DNA of 64,000 bases from Butyricicoccus faecihominis (GTDB taxonomy: Bacteria > Bacillota > Clostridia > Oscillospirales > Butyricicoccaceae): the NCBI RefSeq assembly GCF_024462775.1, contig NZ_JANGCE010000017.1, positions 1 to 64,000 on the forward strand, written 5' to 3'. A program made the translations under genes and the position numbers. Positions 1 to 6,388 of the stretch are shown here, piece by piece. The notes under the pieces were generated by a model. That model made no database searches and was not told the DNA's origin. It was given only the letters and a program-made list of their open reading frames with translations. Each line of letters opens with the position of its first letter. The stretch's first letter is position 1.

Positions 1-2
1 CG

Positions 3-374
3 AAAGTCTGTGTAAACTGCCCTAACAAATGCAGATGTGGAGCTAGCGAAAAGGGTCAGAAACTTATGACGCGGCATATCTGGCAGGAATATTTAGATTT
101 GGTTGAGCAGCTGCGAAAGACAGAACGCGGCAAAGAGATCTATGGGAAGCGAAAAGAAACAATAGAGCGTGTGTTTGCCGACTCCAAGGAGAAGCACGCG
201 ATGCGTTATACACAACATAGAGGTCTGGCCCGAGTTACGAACTGGGTGAGGCTTAAGTATGCTACAATGAATCTCAAAAAGTTAGCAATATGGGCTTGGA
301 ATAGTCCTCGCTTTTTCAATATTATTCAAATTTTTCACGCTTTCATGCCAAAAACCACAGTTTTCGCCTTCTGA
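3..374 (+). CDS. IS1182-type transposase, C-terminal part (cut by window edge)
   Basis: The frame is open from the left edge to a TGA at 372-374, so only the last 123 residues or so are visible. They start with a cysteine cluster (CVNCPNKCRCG) and contain the block ERVFADSKEKHAMRY, which in IS1182-like DDE transposases carries the third catalytic acidic residue (the Glu). The final third is the helical tail usual for this family. The rest of the gene and the left terminal repeat must lie outside the window, so intactness cannot be judged. A hairpin overlaps the stop codon. It lies outside the integrative element that begins at 434. Confidence 0.75.
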   Translation, partial: KVCVNCPNKCRCGASEKGQKLMTRHIWQEYLDLVEQLRKTERGKEIYGKRKETIERVFADSKEKHAMRYTQHRGLARVTNWVRLKYATMNLKKLAIWAWNSPRFFNIIQIFHAFMPKTTVFAF

Positions 375-385
375 AAACTGTGGTT
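353..385 (+). terminator. Hairpin at the end of the transposase gene
   Basis: Perfect 13-bp inverted repeat (353-365 and 373-385) with a 7-nt loop overlapping the transposase stop, followed by CTTTG. It resembles an intrinsic terminator with a weak U-tract; it could also protect the element from read-through transcription. Confidence 0.5.
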
Positions 386-397
386 CTTTGACAGTCT

Positions 398-429
398 GAA
401 AGGCCGGTTTCGTAAGAAACCGGCCTTTC
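398..429 (-). terminator. Strong hairpin, probably the original tRNA-fMet terminator
   Basis: Perfect 14-bp stem (398-411 and 416-429) with a 4-nt loop. It ends 4 bp before the 14-bp copy of the tRNA-fMet 3' end at 434. If the element 434-7838 is removed, this hairpin falls immediately downstream of the tRNA CCA end on the minus strand. That suggests it terminated the tRNA transcript before insertion. There is no clear U-tract. Confidence 0.45.
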
Positions 430-433
430 AATA

Positions 434-447
434 TGGTTGCGGGGGAG
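434..447. repeat. Left attachment core (attL)
   Basis: TGGTTGCGGGGGAG, identical to 7825-7838 at the 3' end of the tRNA-fMet gene. The match stops abruptly on both sides, as expected for a recombination core. No other tRNA sequence is present here. Confidence 0.65.
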
Positions 448-489
448 CGCGGCAGCTTTTCCCTGCGATACTATTTGGGTTTCAGTATC

Positions 490-515
490 AAAAGGCGGGG
501 TAAGCCCCACCTTTT
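490..515 (-). terminator. Terminator of the RCC1 protein gene
   Basis: On the minus strand an 11-bp stem (one G-U pair) with a 4-nt loop ends in TTTTG, 8 bp after the RCC1 gene stop. It lies between that gene and the left attachment core. Confidence 0.7.
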
Positions 516-522
516 GGTGTGT

Positions 523-2340
523 TTATCCGGCATACGGTTCGGTGGTGGTGATCACGATGGACTGCGCCGCGTTATCCCATGTGACATTGAAGCCCGCCAC
601 CTTGCCGATGTCGCGCAGCTTGAAGTAGTTGTGGCCGCCGCCGTTTTGATCAGTCAGCAGAAAGGCTTCGAGCGGCGCGGTCACGCCGCCGGTCAGCACC
701 GGCGTTTCGCTGGTCTTGGCCGGGGCGGAAACAACGGAGGGTACAGTCATTTCCGCACCGTTTTTTGTAGTATAGGGCTGCTTGGCGTCGAGCCGGATGG
801 CGTTATTGCGCCAATCGACGTTGAACTGCGCCGCCGTGCCGTCCAGCACATAGGCCACGTCGCGCAGCTTGACAAAGTTGACGGCGTTACCCGCTGCGTC
901 GCGCAGAATGTAGGTGTTGAACGTCATTGCCTTACCGTCGATCACGGTCTTCTGGGTGGACGGCTCGGCGATTACGGTCGCGGTGGTCTTTTTCTCCCAC
1001 TTGGCGTACAGGGTGATGCTGTCCGTCACCTTGTCCGCGTCAAAATTCCACGGCTTGGTGCAGGCGCTGTCCACGTACCAGCCTGCGAAGTAGTAACCTT
1101 CACGCGTGGGATTGTTCGGCGGGGTAAGGGGCGCGCCCTTATCGCATTTCACTGAGGTCGCACCTGTGCCGCCCGCTAGGTTTAGGGTGACGGTGCACGG
1201 ACGGCTGACCTCAGGCAGGGTGAATTTCAATCCGTTGAGCTGAACCGGGACGTTTTGACAGTTGTATTTTTCGTTGCGGGTGCTGTTTCCCGCATTTTTG
1301 CCGAGCCCTAATTCCCCTAAATGATTATCACCCCAAACCCATACTGTGCCGTCGGTTTTAATAGCAACATTGTGCTCGATACCTGCGGCAACTATTGAAA
1401 CATCTTCCATGATCTTGATCGGCGCAGTTGCATCCTTGAGGGTTCCGTTTCCTATTTGGCCATAGGAATTATCTCCCCACGTCCAAAGTGAACCGTCGGT
1501 TTTCATGACGGCGGCATGATAGTCGCCAAAGGAAATATCAGCTGCGTTATCCATAAGCTTGGTTGGTGCAACTATGGTACCGCCCCACATCCAAAGCGAA
1601 CCGTCCGTTTTGATTGCAGCAGAAGTATTATGACTCAAAGAAACTTTTCCCACATTGTCCATGATTTTAACCGGCGTAAGTTGATTCGCGGTGGCACCGT
1701 TTCCTACCTGACCAGAGGCATTCCACCCCCACATCCAAAGCGAACCGTCCGTTTTGATGGCGGCAGAGTGACTACTACCCAGAGAAACAGCAGCCACATT
1801 ATCCATGATTTTGACAGGCGTATCTTGCTTCACATTAGTTCCGTTCCCTATTTGACCACTGGAATTCTGCCCCCACATCCAAAGCGAACCATCCGTTTTG
1901 ATCGCGCCGGTGTGATTCAGTCCAGCGGAAGCAGCAGCAACATCATCCATGACCTTGCGCGATGGGGCGCGCTCTTTAGGGCCATAAAAAGATTCGCTTT
2001 GTTCCCACATCCAAAGGGAACCGTCTGTTTTGATTACCGTAGCAACACCGTTGTTGACACCCACAGCAATAGACGACACATTATCCATAATCTGAAGCGG
2101 CGTATATATTGCCCATTCGTCTGTGTGCCACTCGTATTGGCTTAAATTCAAAATGTTCATCCCGCGATAGCCCCACATCCAAAGTGTGTTGTCGGCTGAA
2201 ATAATACCGGTTGGCAGGCCGCAGCTAACCACGGTAGCCTTGCCAGCTACACCGGTACTATACGCTCCTGCGCTTGGTGCCATTCCCACCGTCAGCGCCG
2301 CCGCCAGCAGCCATGCCCCCGCACGTTTCAAAATTTTCAA
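523..2340 (-). CDS. Secreted RCC1-repeat protein with InlB B-repeat and stalk domain
   Basis: 605 residues. A signal peptide (about 1-26, cleavage after SAGA) is followed by about seven RCC1-like repeats (roughly 35-370) carrying variants of KTDGSLWMWGxNxxGQIGNGT. Next is one InlB/Flg_new beta-grasp repeat (about 388-450, ending in ITLYAKWE). Two C-terminal stalk-type repeats follow (about 460-605, FVKLRDVAYVL and YFKLRDIGKVAGFNVTWD). The stalk repeats resemble the tail of the S41-like protein at 44629-46344. The start is TTG at 2340, chosen because AAGGAG lies 8 nt upstream and the signal peptide begins there. It is an extracellular protein, presumably for binding rather than catalysis. It sits next to attL and may be cargo of the element. 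Function unknown. Confidence 0.8.
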   Translation of the reverse strand: MKILKRAGAWLLAAALTVGMAPSAGAYSTGVAGKATVVSCGLPTGIISADNTLWMWGYRGMNILNLSQYEWHTDEWAIYTPLQIMDNVSSIAVGVNNGVATVIKTDGSLWMWEQSESFYGPKERAPSRKVMDDVAAASAGLNHTGAIKTDGSLWMWGQNSSGQIGNGTNVKQDTPVKIMDNVAAVSLGSSHSAAIKTDGSLWMWGWNASGQVGNGATANQLTPVKIMDNVGKVSLSHNTSAAIKTDGSLWMWGGTIVAPTKLMDNAADISFGDYHAAVMKTDGSLWTWGDNSYGQIGNGTLKDATAPIKIMEDVSIVAAGIEHNVAIKTDGTVWVWGDNHLGELGLGKNAGNSTRNEKYNCQNVPVQLNGLKFTLPEVSRPCTVTLNLAGGTGATSVKCDKGAPLTPPNNPTREGYYFAGWYVDSACTKPWNFDADKVTDSITLYAKWEKKTTATVIAEPSTQKTVIDGKAMTFNTYILRDAAGNAVNFVKLRDVAYVLDGTAAQFNVDWRNNAIRLDAKQPYTTKNGAEMTVPSVVSAPAKTSETPVLTGGVTAPLEAFLLTDQNGGGHNYFKLRDIGKVAGFNVTWDNAAQSIVITTTEPYAG

Positions 2341-2491
2341 ATTTACCCACTCCTTATTTGTTGAAGTTACCTAAAGTATAGCAGGAGTTTCACGGTTCGA
2401 CAATAATTTTATTAACATATAGTAAATAAAAATTAAATATAGACAATAACAATTGACTATTCGGTGCGGTATGCTGACAGTGGGTGATATA

Positions 2492-2725
2492 ATGCGCAAT
2501 GATTACGGCTACCGCAATCTCATATTGGATATGGGGCTGAAGATTAGCTATTACCGCAAAAAGCGCGGGTTGAGCCAAGAAGATTTGGCCGAGCGTGTGG
2601 GTGTATCCACATCGTATATCGGCATGATCGAAGCACCGAATATTTGCAAAAGTGCGTCGCTCAAAACTATTTACGCGATTGCGTCTGAACTTGATATACC
2701 TATCGCAAAGTTGTTTGAAGAGTAA
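2492..2725 (+). CDS. Small XRE-family HTH protein
   Basis: 77 residues from ATG 2492. Residues about 14-70 form a complete HTH_XRE fold: KISYYRKKRGLSQEDLAERV, then a recognition helix in VGVSTSYIGMIEAP, then IYAIASELDIPIAKLF. A TTG-initiated extension to 2453 looks unlikely. ATG 2531 (65 residues) is an alternative, because a TGNTATAAT-like extended -10 lies at 2485-2493 and would leave the 2492 start leaderless. It is convergent with rep and shares a bidirectional terminator with it. It may be a second regulator of the integrative element. Confidence 0.75.
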   Translation: MRNDYGYRNLILDMGLKISYYRKKRGLSQEDLAERVGVSTSYIGMIEAPNICKSASLKTIYAIASELDIPIAKLFEE

Positions 2726-2755
2726 AAGCGGCTGTCTTCGAAAAGACAGCCGCTT
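2726..2755. terminator. Bidirectional terminator between HTH gene and rep
   Basis: Perfect 13-bp stem (2726-2738 and 2743-2755) with a 4-nt loop. The minus-strand transcript of rep runs into TTTT after the stem; the plus-strand transcript runs into TTGCTGTTGTT. It separates two convergent genes. Confidence 0.8.
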
Positions 2756-2764
2756 TGCTGTTGT

Positions 2765-3712
2765 TCAAAATGGACAGAGTGTGTCCGTGTCAGTCAATTC
2801 GATAAAATCGTGGTCGGCAGGCGCGGTGAGATATTCCACGCGGTGGATGCGCCGCGTGAACGCTTGCCATGTGGCGGGCTCGTCGTACTGGATGTTGCGG
2901 TACTGGCTTTCGAGTGCGACGTTGGAAATCAAGTAGACTTTGGTATAGCATGCCTGTTTGTTGGCATAACGGCATGGAAGCATCAAAGGGTAGCCATCTA
3001 AATAATTAAGCATATCTGAAATACGCAGTTGTGAGCGAAATTCATCGAATACCAGCACGTCTTCGCCCGCGTATCGCTCGAAAGGGTGGTCATAGTCGGT
3101 GACGCGGCAAACGCGGTCGTAACCGTACTTTTCCATGACGCTTCGCGTTTTGCCGGTGCCGGTAGGCCCCCACAGGTAAGTCACTTCGAGCGGGCGGAAT
3201 TCGGTTGCATACCGCTCAGCCTTGAGGGTTTGCCGCACGCGCTCGATTTTGTCGAGATACAGCATAGCCTTGGGAAAGGCTTCGAGAAGCTCGATATCCG
3301 TTGCGCCGCTCTTTATCATCTCATAGAGGTCGGCCAAGTCGGTGCGCCGCCCCGGCTGTTCCTCTGGGATTTCGCCCCATTCCTCAAAAGTGCCGGGTAT
3401 GCGTGTGCCGTGCTTGGTGTCGTTTTCCCACTTGCCTGACTTGGCTATGTAGTCGCGGTTTTGGGCGGGTGTGCCGCGCGCCGCTTCGAGATGCGCTTCG
3501 GGAAAGCGCGCTTTCAGCGTGGAAAAGCGTACCGAACTGGAAAAGGCCGCGAAAATGTGGGTGTGGTAGGTTTGGCCGATCTCGTCGGCCATGCAGTAAT
3601 ATACGATTGGTTTCAGGGCTTGTAGCTCCGTAGAAATCTTTTCGTGTGTAAACCCTTTTTCTTGAGGATGGTTTATTGTCAGTTGCCACTTGCGGCATTG
3701 TGTGTCGCTCAT
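2765..3712 (-). CDS. rep: CRESS-type rolling-circle replication initiator (HUH endonuclease + SF3 helicase)
   Basis: 315 residues. HUH nuclease domain, residues 1-100: motif I WQLTINHP (9-16, compare circovirus FTLNNP), motif II with metal ligands His50 and His52 (YHTHIF), motif III RDYIAK with nucleophile Tyr88 and Lys91. SF3 helicase domain, about 170-300: Walker A GPTGTGKT (182-189), Walker B VLVFDEF (219-225), motif C VYLISN with sensor Asn264. This order and spacing is that of circovirus/geminivirus Reps and their bacterial plasmid relatives; Rep_trans proteins such as ICEBs1 NicK lack the helicase. Predicted role: nick the hairpin at 3765-3790, stay covalently bound through Tyr88 and unwind the element for rolling-circle replication or transfer. 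The start is ATG 3712, with GGAGGGG 5 nt upstream; a longer frame to 3769 has no ribosome binding site and would run through the origin hairpin. Confidence 0.93.
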   Translation of the reverse strand: MSDTQCRKWQLTINHPQEKGFTHEKISTELQALKPIVYYCMADEIGQTYHTHIFAAFSSSVRFSTLKARFPEAHLEAARGTPAQNRDYIAKSGKWENDTKHGTRIPGTFEEWGEIPEEQPGRRTDLADLYEMIKSGATDIELLEAFPKAMLYLDKIERVRQTLKAERYATEFRPLEVTYLWGPTGTGKTRSVMEKYGYDRVCRVTDYDHPFERYAGEDVLVFDEFRSQLRISDMLNYLDGYPLMLPCRYANKQACYTKVYLISNVALESQYRNIQYDEPATWQAFTRRIHRVEYLTAPADHDFIELTDTDTLCPF

Positions 3713-3743
3713 GGAACCCCTCCATTTCAATGTAAATTTTGCA

Positions 3744-3757
3744 TTGCGGCTTGCGAC
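3744..3757. repeat. Iteron-like tandem repeat beside the origin hairpin
   Basis: Two adjacent 7-bp direct repeats on the plus strand, TTGCGGC (3744-3750) and TTGCGAC (3751-3757), one mismatch, 8 bp from the stem-loop. In CRESS viruses Rep recognises short tandem repeats next to the hairpin; that role here is inferred. Confidence 0.35.
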
Positions 3758-3764
3758 AGAAGTG

Positions 3765-3790
3765 TGCAAGGGGTAATACTTGCCCTTGCA
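3765..3790 (-). other. Putative rolling-circle origin: stem-loop with AAGTATTAC
   Basis: A perfect 8-bp stem (3765-3772 and 3783-3790) closes a 10-nt loop. On the minus strand, the rep coding strand, the loop reads CAAGTATTAC. AAGTATTAC fits the nonanucleotide family nicked by circovirus and geminivirus Reps (TAGTATTAC, AAGTATTAC, TAATATTAC), which is cut between the T and A of ATT/AC. It lies 53 bp upstream of the rep start codon, the usual arrangement in CRESS replicons. Nicking has not been shown. Confidence 0.8.
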
Positions 3791-3794
3791 AAAA

Positions 3795-3818
3795 GCGGGG
3801 AGGGCAAGCCCTCCCCGC
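3795..3818 (-). terminator. GC-rich terminator between the FtsK-like gene and rep
   Basis: An 11-bp perfect stem (3795-3805 and 3808-3818) is followed on the minus strand by TTTTTGC. It would stop most transcription of the accessory operon before the origin and rep, leaving rep to read-through or its own promoter. Confidence 0.7.
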
Positions 3819-3835
3819 AGCCGCCCCGCCGTCGC

Positions 3836-4588
3836 TTACGCTTCGCCCGCGCCGTCGGGCGGCGGGTGAGGAAAAGCAAGGCGGTTTTGTATCATTCTGT
3901 GCAGTCGGTCGGTGTCGGCGACGTGGGGGACTTGTACCCGGTACAGGCCTTGGCCGTCGAGCAGTAGGTAACCCTGACCGCGCGCGTTGACGGCGGTCAT
4001 CTGGTCGCGGTAGTCGGGCGCAAGCATCAGCTTTTGCTCCTTGGACAAGTTGCCGAGCATCAGCACCGCGCCGAACTGATCGCGTGCGCCAGCACGGAAA
4101 AATTCAGCGTCGGCGCGCTGTATGCCGACAATTAGGTGGATACCGAGCGAACGCCCCATGAGCAATATATTGCCGATTTTACGCTTGACCTCGTCGGCGG
4201 GTTTCTTGTCCAGCGAGGACACGAGCGCGCCGTACTCGTCTATCAGCAGCGCGATTTTGCGCGAATTGCGCGCGGGGTCGTTTGCTTCCAGCCGTGCGGT
4301 GAACTCGTCGTAGACTTCGTCGATGCCGTCAAGCACGTCGGTGTAACCGTAGAAACCGTCATGACCGTCGAGCCAGTCGAAGCCGGACTTTTTGAAGTCG
4401 CAGACCACAAGGCGCATACCCGCTTCGTACTTGGCGAGTTTGCCGAGCAGAAGCGCGAGCGCGTAGGTCTTACCTGTGCCGGTCGAACCCACGCAGAGCA
4501 GGTGCGGGTGAGCGTCAAGGGCTATCGGCAAATAGGCCCTGACGCCGCGCGCTAGCAGGTCGGCGTCCAGCAGAAACGGGATGCCCAC
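3836..4588 (-). CDS. FtsK/SpoIIIE-like DNA translocase (coupling-protein type)
   Basis: 250 residues, essentially one RecA-like motor domain. Walker A GSTGTGKT at 34-41; Walker B ALLIDEYGAL near 115; IVGIQRADAEFF near 155 is the sensor strand typical of FtsK-family ATPases. There is no membrane segment and no gamma DNA-orienting domain. In ICEBs1 and Tn916 the equivalent (ConQ, Orf21) delivers the nicked element to the conjugation channel; here it would work with Rep. The start is GTG 4588, overlapping the TAG of the upstream gene by one base, so translation is probably coupled. The membrane anchor may be supplied by that upstream two-helix protein. Confidence 0.85.
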   Translation of the reverse strand: MGIPFLLDADLLARGVRAYLPIALDAHPHLLCVGSTGTGKTYALALLLGKLAKYEAGMRLVVCDFKKSGFDWLDGHDGFYGYTDVLDGIDEVYDEFTARLEANDPARNSRKIALLIDEYGALVSSLDKKPADEVKRKIGNILLMGRSLGIHLIVGIQRADAEFFRAGARDQFGAVLMLGNLSKEQKLMLAPDYRDQMTAVNARGQGYLLLDGQGLYRVQVPHVADTDRLHRMIQNRLAFPHPPPDGAGEA

Positions 4589-5229
4589 TAAAAATCTTGA
4601 TCGTCGACGTTGCCGCCGGTTGGCGGCAGGTCGAAACGGTGGACAAAGTCAGCGGCCTTTTTGTCGGCGATCCAGACAAAGTCAAAGACGATATAGGCAC
4701 CTTCCTCTTTGATCTCCAGCAGGTAGAGCGTCGGCGTCCCGTCGCGGAAAGCGGAACGGTACGCGAGCGGAATTTGTCCCCGCCGTAAATTGTCGGAAAG
4801 CAGGTCTTGCAGGACGCGCCGTTCCTGTGTCAGTGTGTCGGGCGCGAGCGCGGTTTGGCTGAGCCGCAGCAGACCGAGCCGCACGACCGGGACGCCGCAG
4901 GGGTAGGTGATATGCCACTCCCAGCGCGGGAAGTTTTGTGTACCGCCGCCTTCGACAGGTACGGTGTCAAAGTGCAGGTCACGAAAGACGGCAAGCCGGC
5001 CTTTCAGCGCAGTGCACGCACGCTCAAGAAACACGCCCGCCGCGTCAGCCACTTCGGCTGGTGTTGGCGCTGATGCAATCGGCAGAGCACCGATGGCGAG
5101 AGCCGCCAGCAGAATTAAAGCAGCCGTTTTGGTGATATAGGCAAAGGCCAGAATAGCCACCACAAGTACAGCGGCGAACGCCAGCGTGATCGAGTTGGCG
5201 TTGCCGATTCTATCTTTCAAATTTTTCAT
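4588..5229 (-). CDS. Element membrane protein of unknown function
   Basis: 213 residues. Two adjacent hydrophobic helices (about 13-32 and 34-52) are followed by a soluble domain of about 160 residues with no motif I recognise. The start ATG overlaps the stop of the preceding gene (ATGA) and its stop overlaps the start of the FtsK-like ATPase, so the three are co-translated. The topology (N-terminal hairpin anchor, cytoplasmic body) and the linkage suggest a membrane partner of the ATPase. This is inferred from context only. Confidence 0.7.
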   Translation of the reverse strand: MKNLKDRIGNANSITLAFAAVLVVAILAFAYITKTAALILLAALAIGALPIASAPTPAEVADAAGVFLERACTALKGRLAVFRDLHFDTVPVEGGGTQNFPRWEWHITYPCGVPVVRLGLLRLSQTALAPDTLTQERRVLQDLLSDNLRRGQIPLAYRSAFRDGTPTLYLLEIKEEGAYIVFDFVWIADKKAADFVHRFDLPPTGGNVDDQDF

Positions 5230-5597
5230 GCGTCTGCCCCTTTCTCCTTGCCCTTGGGGACGACGATTACGATATCATCGGCGCGAGCCGTGAAATCGTA
5301 GTCGCTGGCGCCGTCCAGCCGGTAAAAGCGGCCGACGAAGCCCGGCAGTGTGACTTCAATAGGTGCCGTCGCCGCTTCGATCTCCTCGGCGGTGATCTTT
5401 TGCGGCTCAGGCACTTTCACATAAAAATCCGCATATTTTGCGGCTGGGCATACCAGTTGGTACTTGGTGCCGACGACTTCGTCGGTCACTTTTCCGTCCT
5501 TGTATGCCCGATCGGCTATCGCGCCGACCAAAATCACTTTATTATCTCCTGCTACTTGAACAAGAGAAAATCTCTGATTATTTACTTTCAGTTTCAT
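5226..5597 (-). CDS. Conserved-looking accessory protein of the element, unknown
   Basis: 123 residues, no signal peptide or membrane segment, mostly beta-rich (KVILVGAIADRAYKDGK, VEVTLPGFVGRFYRL). It is the first well-supported gene of the leftward operon; GGAGG lies 8 nt upstream of ATG 5597. Small beta-rich proteins in this position of Tn916-type elements (DUF961 family) are possible relatives, but I cannot establish homology by eye. A DNA-binding or replication-accessory role is a guess from context. Confidence 0.65.
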   Translation of the reverse strand: MKLKVNNQRFSLVQVAGDNKVILVGAIADRAYKDGKVTDEVVGTKYQLVCPAAKYADFYVKVPEPQKITAEEIEAATAPIEVTLPGFVGRFYRLDGASDYDFTARADDIVIVVPKGKEKGADA

Positions 5598-5621
5598 AAA
5601 TGTTTATACCTCCGTGTATTA

Positions 5622-5846
5622 TTATAAGTTTGTAACCTGCGTGCCCGATGTTGGGGCGGTGGTGACGGCGCTGTGGCCGTGGTCAGTATCAGAATGGAGC
5701 GGAACGTCAAGCGTGAACTGCGTCAGCAGCATGCGCGCGATGTCGTCGGCGCTTATCGCTTGTGTCACTCGTCCTGTGAGCACAGGGGCATGTGCCGCCT
5801 GCGCGATGATCGTAACGGATGTTACAGCTTCTACAAAATGTACCTC
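5622..5846 (-). CDS. Possible small leader ORF without a normal start codon
   Basis: A 74-codon open frame between the operon promoter and the 123-residue gene, ending at TAA 5622-5624. An AGGAGG sequence lies at its beginning (5842-5847 region), but the frame after it has no ATG, GTG or TTG at the right distance. The first usable starts are GTG 5783 and GTG 5768 (48 codons, AGGA 4 nt upstream). Translation reads plausibly (VTQAISADDIARMLLTQFTL) but matches nothing I recognise. It could equally be untranslated leader. Confidence 0.25.
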   Translation of the reverse strand, partial: EVHFVEAVTSVTIIAQAAHAPVLTGRVTQAISADDIARMLLTQFTLDVPLHSDTDHGHSAVTTAPTSGTQVTNL

Positions 5847-5880
5847 CTATAAAATTTGGCAGTTGCTGCCTTATGAGAAT

Positions 5881-5909
5881 ATTATAAGCTATAAACTCAT
5901 ATTAATCAA
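5881..5909 (-). promoter_or_regulatory. Promoter of the leftward replication/transfer operon
   Basis: Minus-strand TTGATT (5904-5909), 17-bp spacer, TATAAT (5881-5886). It reads into the small ORF, the unknown gene, the membrane protein and the FtsK-like gene. Confidence 0.75.
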
Positions 5910-5942
5910 GGGGTAGAGAAAAAATAGTTAAAAGTACATTAT

Positions 5943-5966
5943 AAAATATTGACAAACTAATATTTT
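5943..5966. promoter_or_regulatory. Candidate operator of the XRE repressor
   Basis: Inverted repeat AAAATATT-N8-AATATTTT covering the -35 box of the repressor's own promoter, in the gap between the two divergent promoters. The position suits autoregulation; binding is not shown. Confidence 0.45.
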
Positions 5967-5977
5967 GCTGTTATGAT
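5949..5977 (+). promoter_or_regulatory. Promoter of the XRE repressor and recombinase genes
   Basis: TTGACA (5949-5954), 17-bp spacer, TATGAT (5972-5977), about 30 bp upstream of the repressor ATG. Confidence 0.8.
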
Positions 5978-6007
5978 AAGAAAAACAGGCGATTGGAGTT
6001 CGGTTTT

Positions 6008-6364
6008 ATGAATAGAATAAAAGAATTGCGCAAAATTTTTGGTTATTCTCAACAAAAGCTTGCTGATCTGCTCGGCGACGAGGTCACGCAAACGGCCGTT
6101 TCCCAGTGGGAAAGCGGAAGAACCGCCCCGCGTCCCGCACGTCAGGCGCAGCTTGCCGAGATTTTTGGCGTCAGCGAAGACGAGCTGATGGGCAGAGTAA
6201 AGCCGGAGCGACAGTTGTCGGATACGGAAAATTCACGCCTATCGGAGCAAGAACAGCACCTGCTTGACTGCTTCCGTGGTACGGACGATGCCGGGCGGAA
6301 AATGATCGCAGCCGTCGCCGATTTGGAGTATGAGCGGCGCCGCAATGAGTTATTAAATAAGTGA
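6008..6364 (+). CDS. XRE-family repressor of the element
   Basis: 118 residues. The N-terminal HTH (about 1-60) has QQKLADLLG, then TQTAVSQWESGRTAPRP as recognition helix and loop, then LAEIFGVSEDELMG. The acidic C-terminal part (65-118) is probably an oligomerisation helix. There is no S24 peptidase domain, so induction is not by LexA-type self-cleavage. ATG 6008 follows TTGGAG by about 9 nt; the in-frame TTG at 5993 is part of that ribosome binding site. It is transcribed with the recombinase gene 24 bp downstream and divergently from the replication operon, the layout of an immunity switch. Confidence 0.85.
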   Translation: MNRIKELRKIFGYSQQKLADLLGDEVTQTAVSQWESGRTAPRPARQAQLAEIFGVSEDELMGRVKPERQLSDTENSRLSEQEQHLLDCFRGTDDAGRKMIAAVADLEYERRRNELLNK

Positions 6365-6388
6365 CATATAAGGTAAGGAGGTGCACCT

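Noticed and set aside
434-447. A second tRNA gene at the left boundary
   Set aside because: Only the last 14 nt of tRNA-fMet are present; no cloverleaf can be built from the flanking sequence.
433-1155. Long plus-strand frame starting at the attachment core
   Set aside because: It is antisense to the RCC1 gene, whose repeats and signal peptide are clear; the translated product has no recognisable fold.
5614-5916. 100-residue plus-strand frame upstream of the XRE repressor
   Set aside because: No ribosome binding site, cysteine- and serine-rich shadow composition, and it runs across the leftward operon promoter.
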